Source: Paenibacillus sp. FSL K6-1330 (GTDB lineage Bacteria; Bacillota; Bacilli; Paenibacillales; Paenibacillaceae). From it: a DNA stretch of 64,000 bases. A model generated the notes under the pieces. That model did not search any database, was not told where the DNA came from, and worked only from the letters and a program-made list of their open reading frames with translations. Shown piece after piece: positions 62,514-64,000 of this stretch (the stretch's first letter is position 1; every line of letters begins with the position of its first letter). The translations under genes and the position numbers were made by a program. The DNA is taken from positions 393,001 to 457,000 of the forward strand of contig NZ_CP150269.1 in NCBI RefSeq assembly GCF_037976825.1, written 5' to 3'.

Positions 62514-64000
62514 ATGCGCATTCGGTTACATAGGTGCCAAAAGCAGCTAAGTATGTTTATGGCTATTGTAATGCTTCTGAGTCTCATCGTTCCTTTCAGT
62601 CCCGTGAAGGTGGCGGAGGCTGCTCCCCAACATGATCAGGTTGTAATCAGCCAAGTGTATGGCGGCGGCGGGAATGGCGGGGCAGTGTATACGCATGATT
62701 TTATCGAATTGTTCAATCCGACCGGCAGTCCGGTTGACCTTACAGGCTGGAAGGTACGTTATGCAAGCGCAGCAGGCAGTTTTAACGGCACGACCTCTTT
62801 AACTGGTATTATAGAGCCTTATTCTTATTATTTAATCCAACAACAGAGTAGTGGCTCGGTAGGTGCTACTTTGCCGACAGCTGATGCTGCAGGAACACTG
62901 AACTTAAGCGGCTCTAACGGCAAAGTAGATCTGGTAAACGCCGCGGGCGATCGTATCGACCTCATTGGCTATGGATCGGCTTCGGAATCTGAGACGAGTC
63001 CGACCGCAGCTTTATCTAACAGTACGGCTGCGGTCCGCAAGGAATTGACCGTTGGTCAAAATGACCGCGGCCACGACAGGGATAACAATGCAGCGGATTT
63101 TGCGGTTACGACACCGGATCCCCGGAACAGCTCGAGCCCCGCTACGCCGGTCACTCCGGGCACGGGCTTGGGAATGGTAACGGCTAATCCGGAGCCTAAC
63201 GCCTGGCCTGCCGGTACGAAGATTACGCTGAATCCGCCTACGGTAGGGGCTTCAGTCTATGCGGATGTGTATCTGTCCGGCGGAAACGGCTCCGGCTTCC
63301 AGCTCGTCAACGGCCCGATCACCATAAACGAGCCTACGAGAGTGGATGCCTATGCAGTCCAGGATGGCCAGCCGGATGGTCCGGTATCCTCTTTCCAATA
63401 TGATATTTTAACGCAAACGTCTGTCGCTGAAGCCCGCAGCAAGGCAAAAGGCGAGCATGTGTGGACGGAAGGCATCATTACGCATATCGAAGGCAGAGAA
63501 ACCTACATTCAAGACGACGCGGCAGGTATTGTTCTCTATGACTATCCCCTCAATGCCAGCGTTGGCGATCGGGTGAGCGTGGCCGGCGTGATGGAGATTT
63601 ACAACAATCTTCAGGAAATCAAACCGCACGCCTTGCTGCCGCATGACGTGACGGGGAACCAAGTCGGAGTGCCGCAGGCTCTCCCAATTACCGGAGCTGA
63701 TCTATCTGCAGCTGCAGGGGAGAATTATGAGGCAAGACTAGTCTCCCTGAATGATGTCACCATCAAGTCCGAGAATAGACCTGGGGAATACACAGCCGAG
63801 CAAGGCGGGCATGAATTCATCATCTATTCCGGCTTGTCCAAGCTGAAGACGGTGAAAACCTTTAGCCGCATCACGGGCGTGGTGAAGCAGTTCGGCAACA
63901 TCTATGAGCTGATTCCTCTCGGCGAGCATGCCTTAATCGAGGAGATGTTCTCCGTGATTGCCAGTCCGGGTGCGGGACCGATCATCATCGGGGGAACGGT
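62514..64000 (+). CDS. Secreted lamin-tail-domain protein with OB-fold modules (3' end outside window)
   Basis: The frame is open from ATG 62514 to the end of the window (495 codons). It has a signal peptide ending near AEAAPQ (residue about 37), a lamin tail domain (about 40-200) starting VVISQVYGGGGNGG and containing HDFIELFNPTGSPVDLTGW, a linker with a chitobiase-like beta strand region (about 215-300), and an OB-fold nuclease-type module (about 305-480, EHVWTEGIITHIEGRETYIQD). This order is the N-terminal part of large secreted nucleases/5'-nucleotidases such as YhcR-like proteins, so the missing C-terminus probably holds the nuclease or phosphatase domain. RBS GAGGAGTG lies about ten bases upstream. 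Confidence 0.85.
   Translation, partial: MRIRLHRCQKQLSMFMAIVMLLSLIVPFSPVKVAEAAPQHDQVVISQVYGGGGNGGAVYTHDFIELFNPTGSPVDLTGWKVRYASAAGSFNGTTSLTGIIEPYSYYLIQQQSSGSVGATLPTADAAGTLNLSGSNGKVDLVNAAGDRIDLIGYGSASESETSPTAALSNSTAAVRKELTVGQNDRGHDRDNNAADFAVTTPDPRNSSSPATPVTPGTGLGMVTANPEPNAWPAGTKITLNPPTVGASVYADVYLSGGNGSGFQLVNGPITINEPTRVDAYAVQDGQPDGPVSSFQYDILTQTSVAEARSKAKGEHVWTEGIITHIEGRETYIQDDAAGIVLYDYPLNASVGDRVSVAGVMEIYNNLQEIKPHALLPHDVTGNQVGVPQALPITGADLSAAAGENYEARLVSLNDVTIKSENRPGEYTAEQGGHEFIIYSGLSKLKTVKTFSRITGVVKQFGNIYELIPLGEHALIEEMFSVIASPGAGPIIIGGT

Overview
The window looks like a Paenibacillus (or very close Bacillales) chromosome. Reasons: strong AGGAGG-type ribosome sites with many GTG and TTG starts, a CtsR heptad operator, a pspA-ydjG-ydjH-ydjI operon, a csp-ydjO pair, sugar importers of the lplB/lplC type without their own ATPase, and DUF4855 and DUF5696 secreted proteins typical of that genus. 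Every gene I can support is on the + strand. No rRNA, tRNA, insertion sequence or CRISPR array is visible.

Layout. (1) 1-7029: end of an exopolysaccharide cluster with two GT4 glycosyltransferases and enzymes for GDP-mannose, UDP-glucuronate and GDP-6-deoxy-hexose (GDP-rhamnose type). (2) 7079-10965: four genes of a paeninodin-type lasso-peptide cluster (nucleotidyltransferase, PqqD-like B1, transglutaminase-like B2, ABC exporter), but no precursor and no asparagine-synthetase-like cyclase in the window. (3) 11204-12951: cold-shock protein with a structured leader, YdjO, a small HTH protein, and an Hsp20 gene with two CtsR boxes. (4) 13106-16710: the envelope-stress operon pspA-ydjGHI.

(5) 17101-42707: a GC-rich glycan-uptake region holding three solute-binding proteins (one a 958-residue fusion), three permease pairs, an NHL/Yip1 membrane protein, a DUF5696 protein, two DUF4855 putative glycosidases, a secreted endonuclease/exonuclease/phosphatase-family enzyme and a membrane-bound AraC-type regulator. 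There is no ATPase subunit, so a shared MsmX-like ATPase encoded elsewhere must energise it. A repeated leader of about 150 bp, followed by a decayed permease 5' end, marks an old duplication in this region.

(6) 43062-56478: an AT-richer Ter (tellurite/phage/envelope stress) island. It has an ECF-type promoter, four tandem TerD paralogues, a TerD-TerA fusion and TerC, then a five-gene putative biosynthetic module (HpcH/HpaI-like lyase, PRTase-TRSP, StiP-like PRTase, HAD, ATP-grasp), then xpaC-telA and two uncharacterised genes. (7) 57202-64000: the nupN-nupO-nupP-nupQ nucleoside importer, followed by a secreted lamin-tail/OB-fold nuclease-type protein that runs off the end of the window. Nuclease plus nucleoside importer would make a nucleic-acid scavenging unit.

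Functions rest on motifs read by eye. No database search was run.
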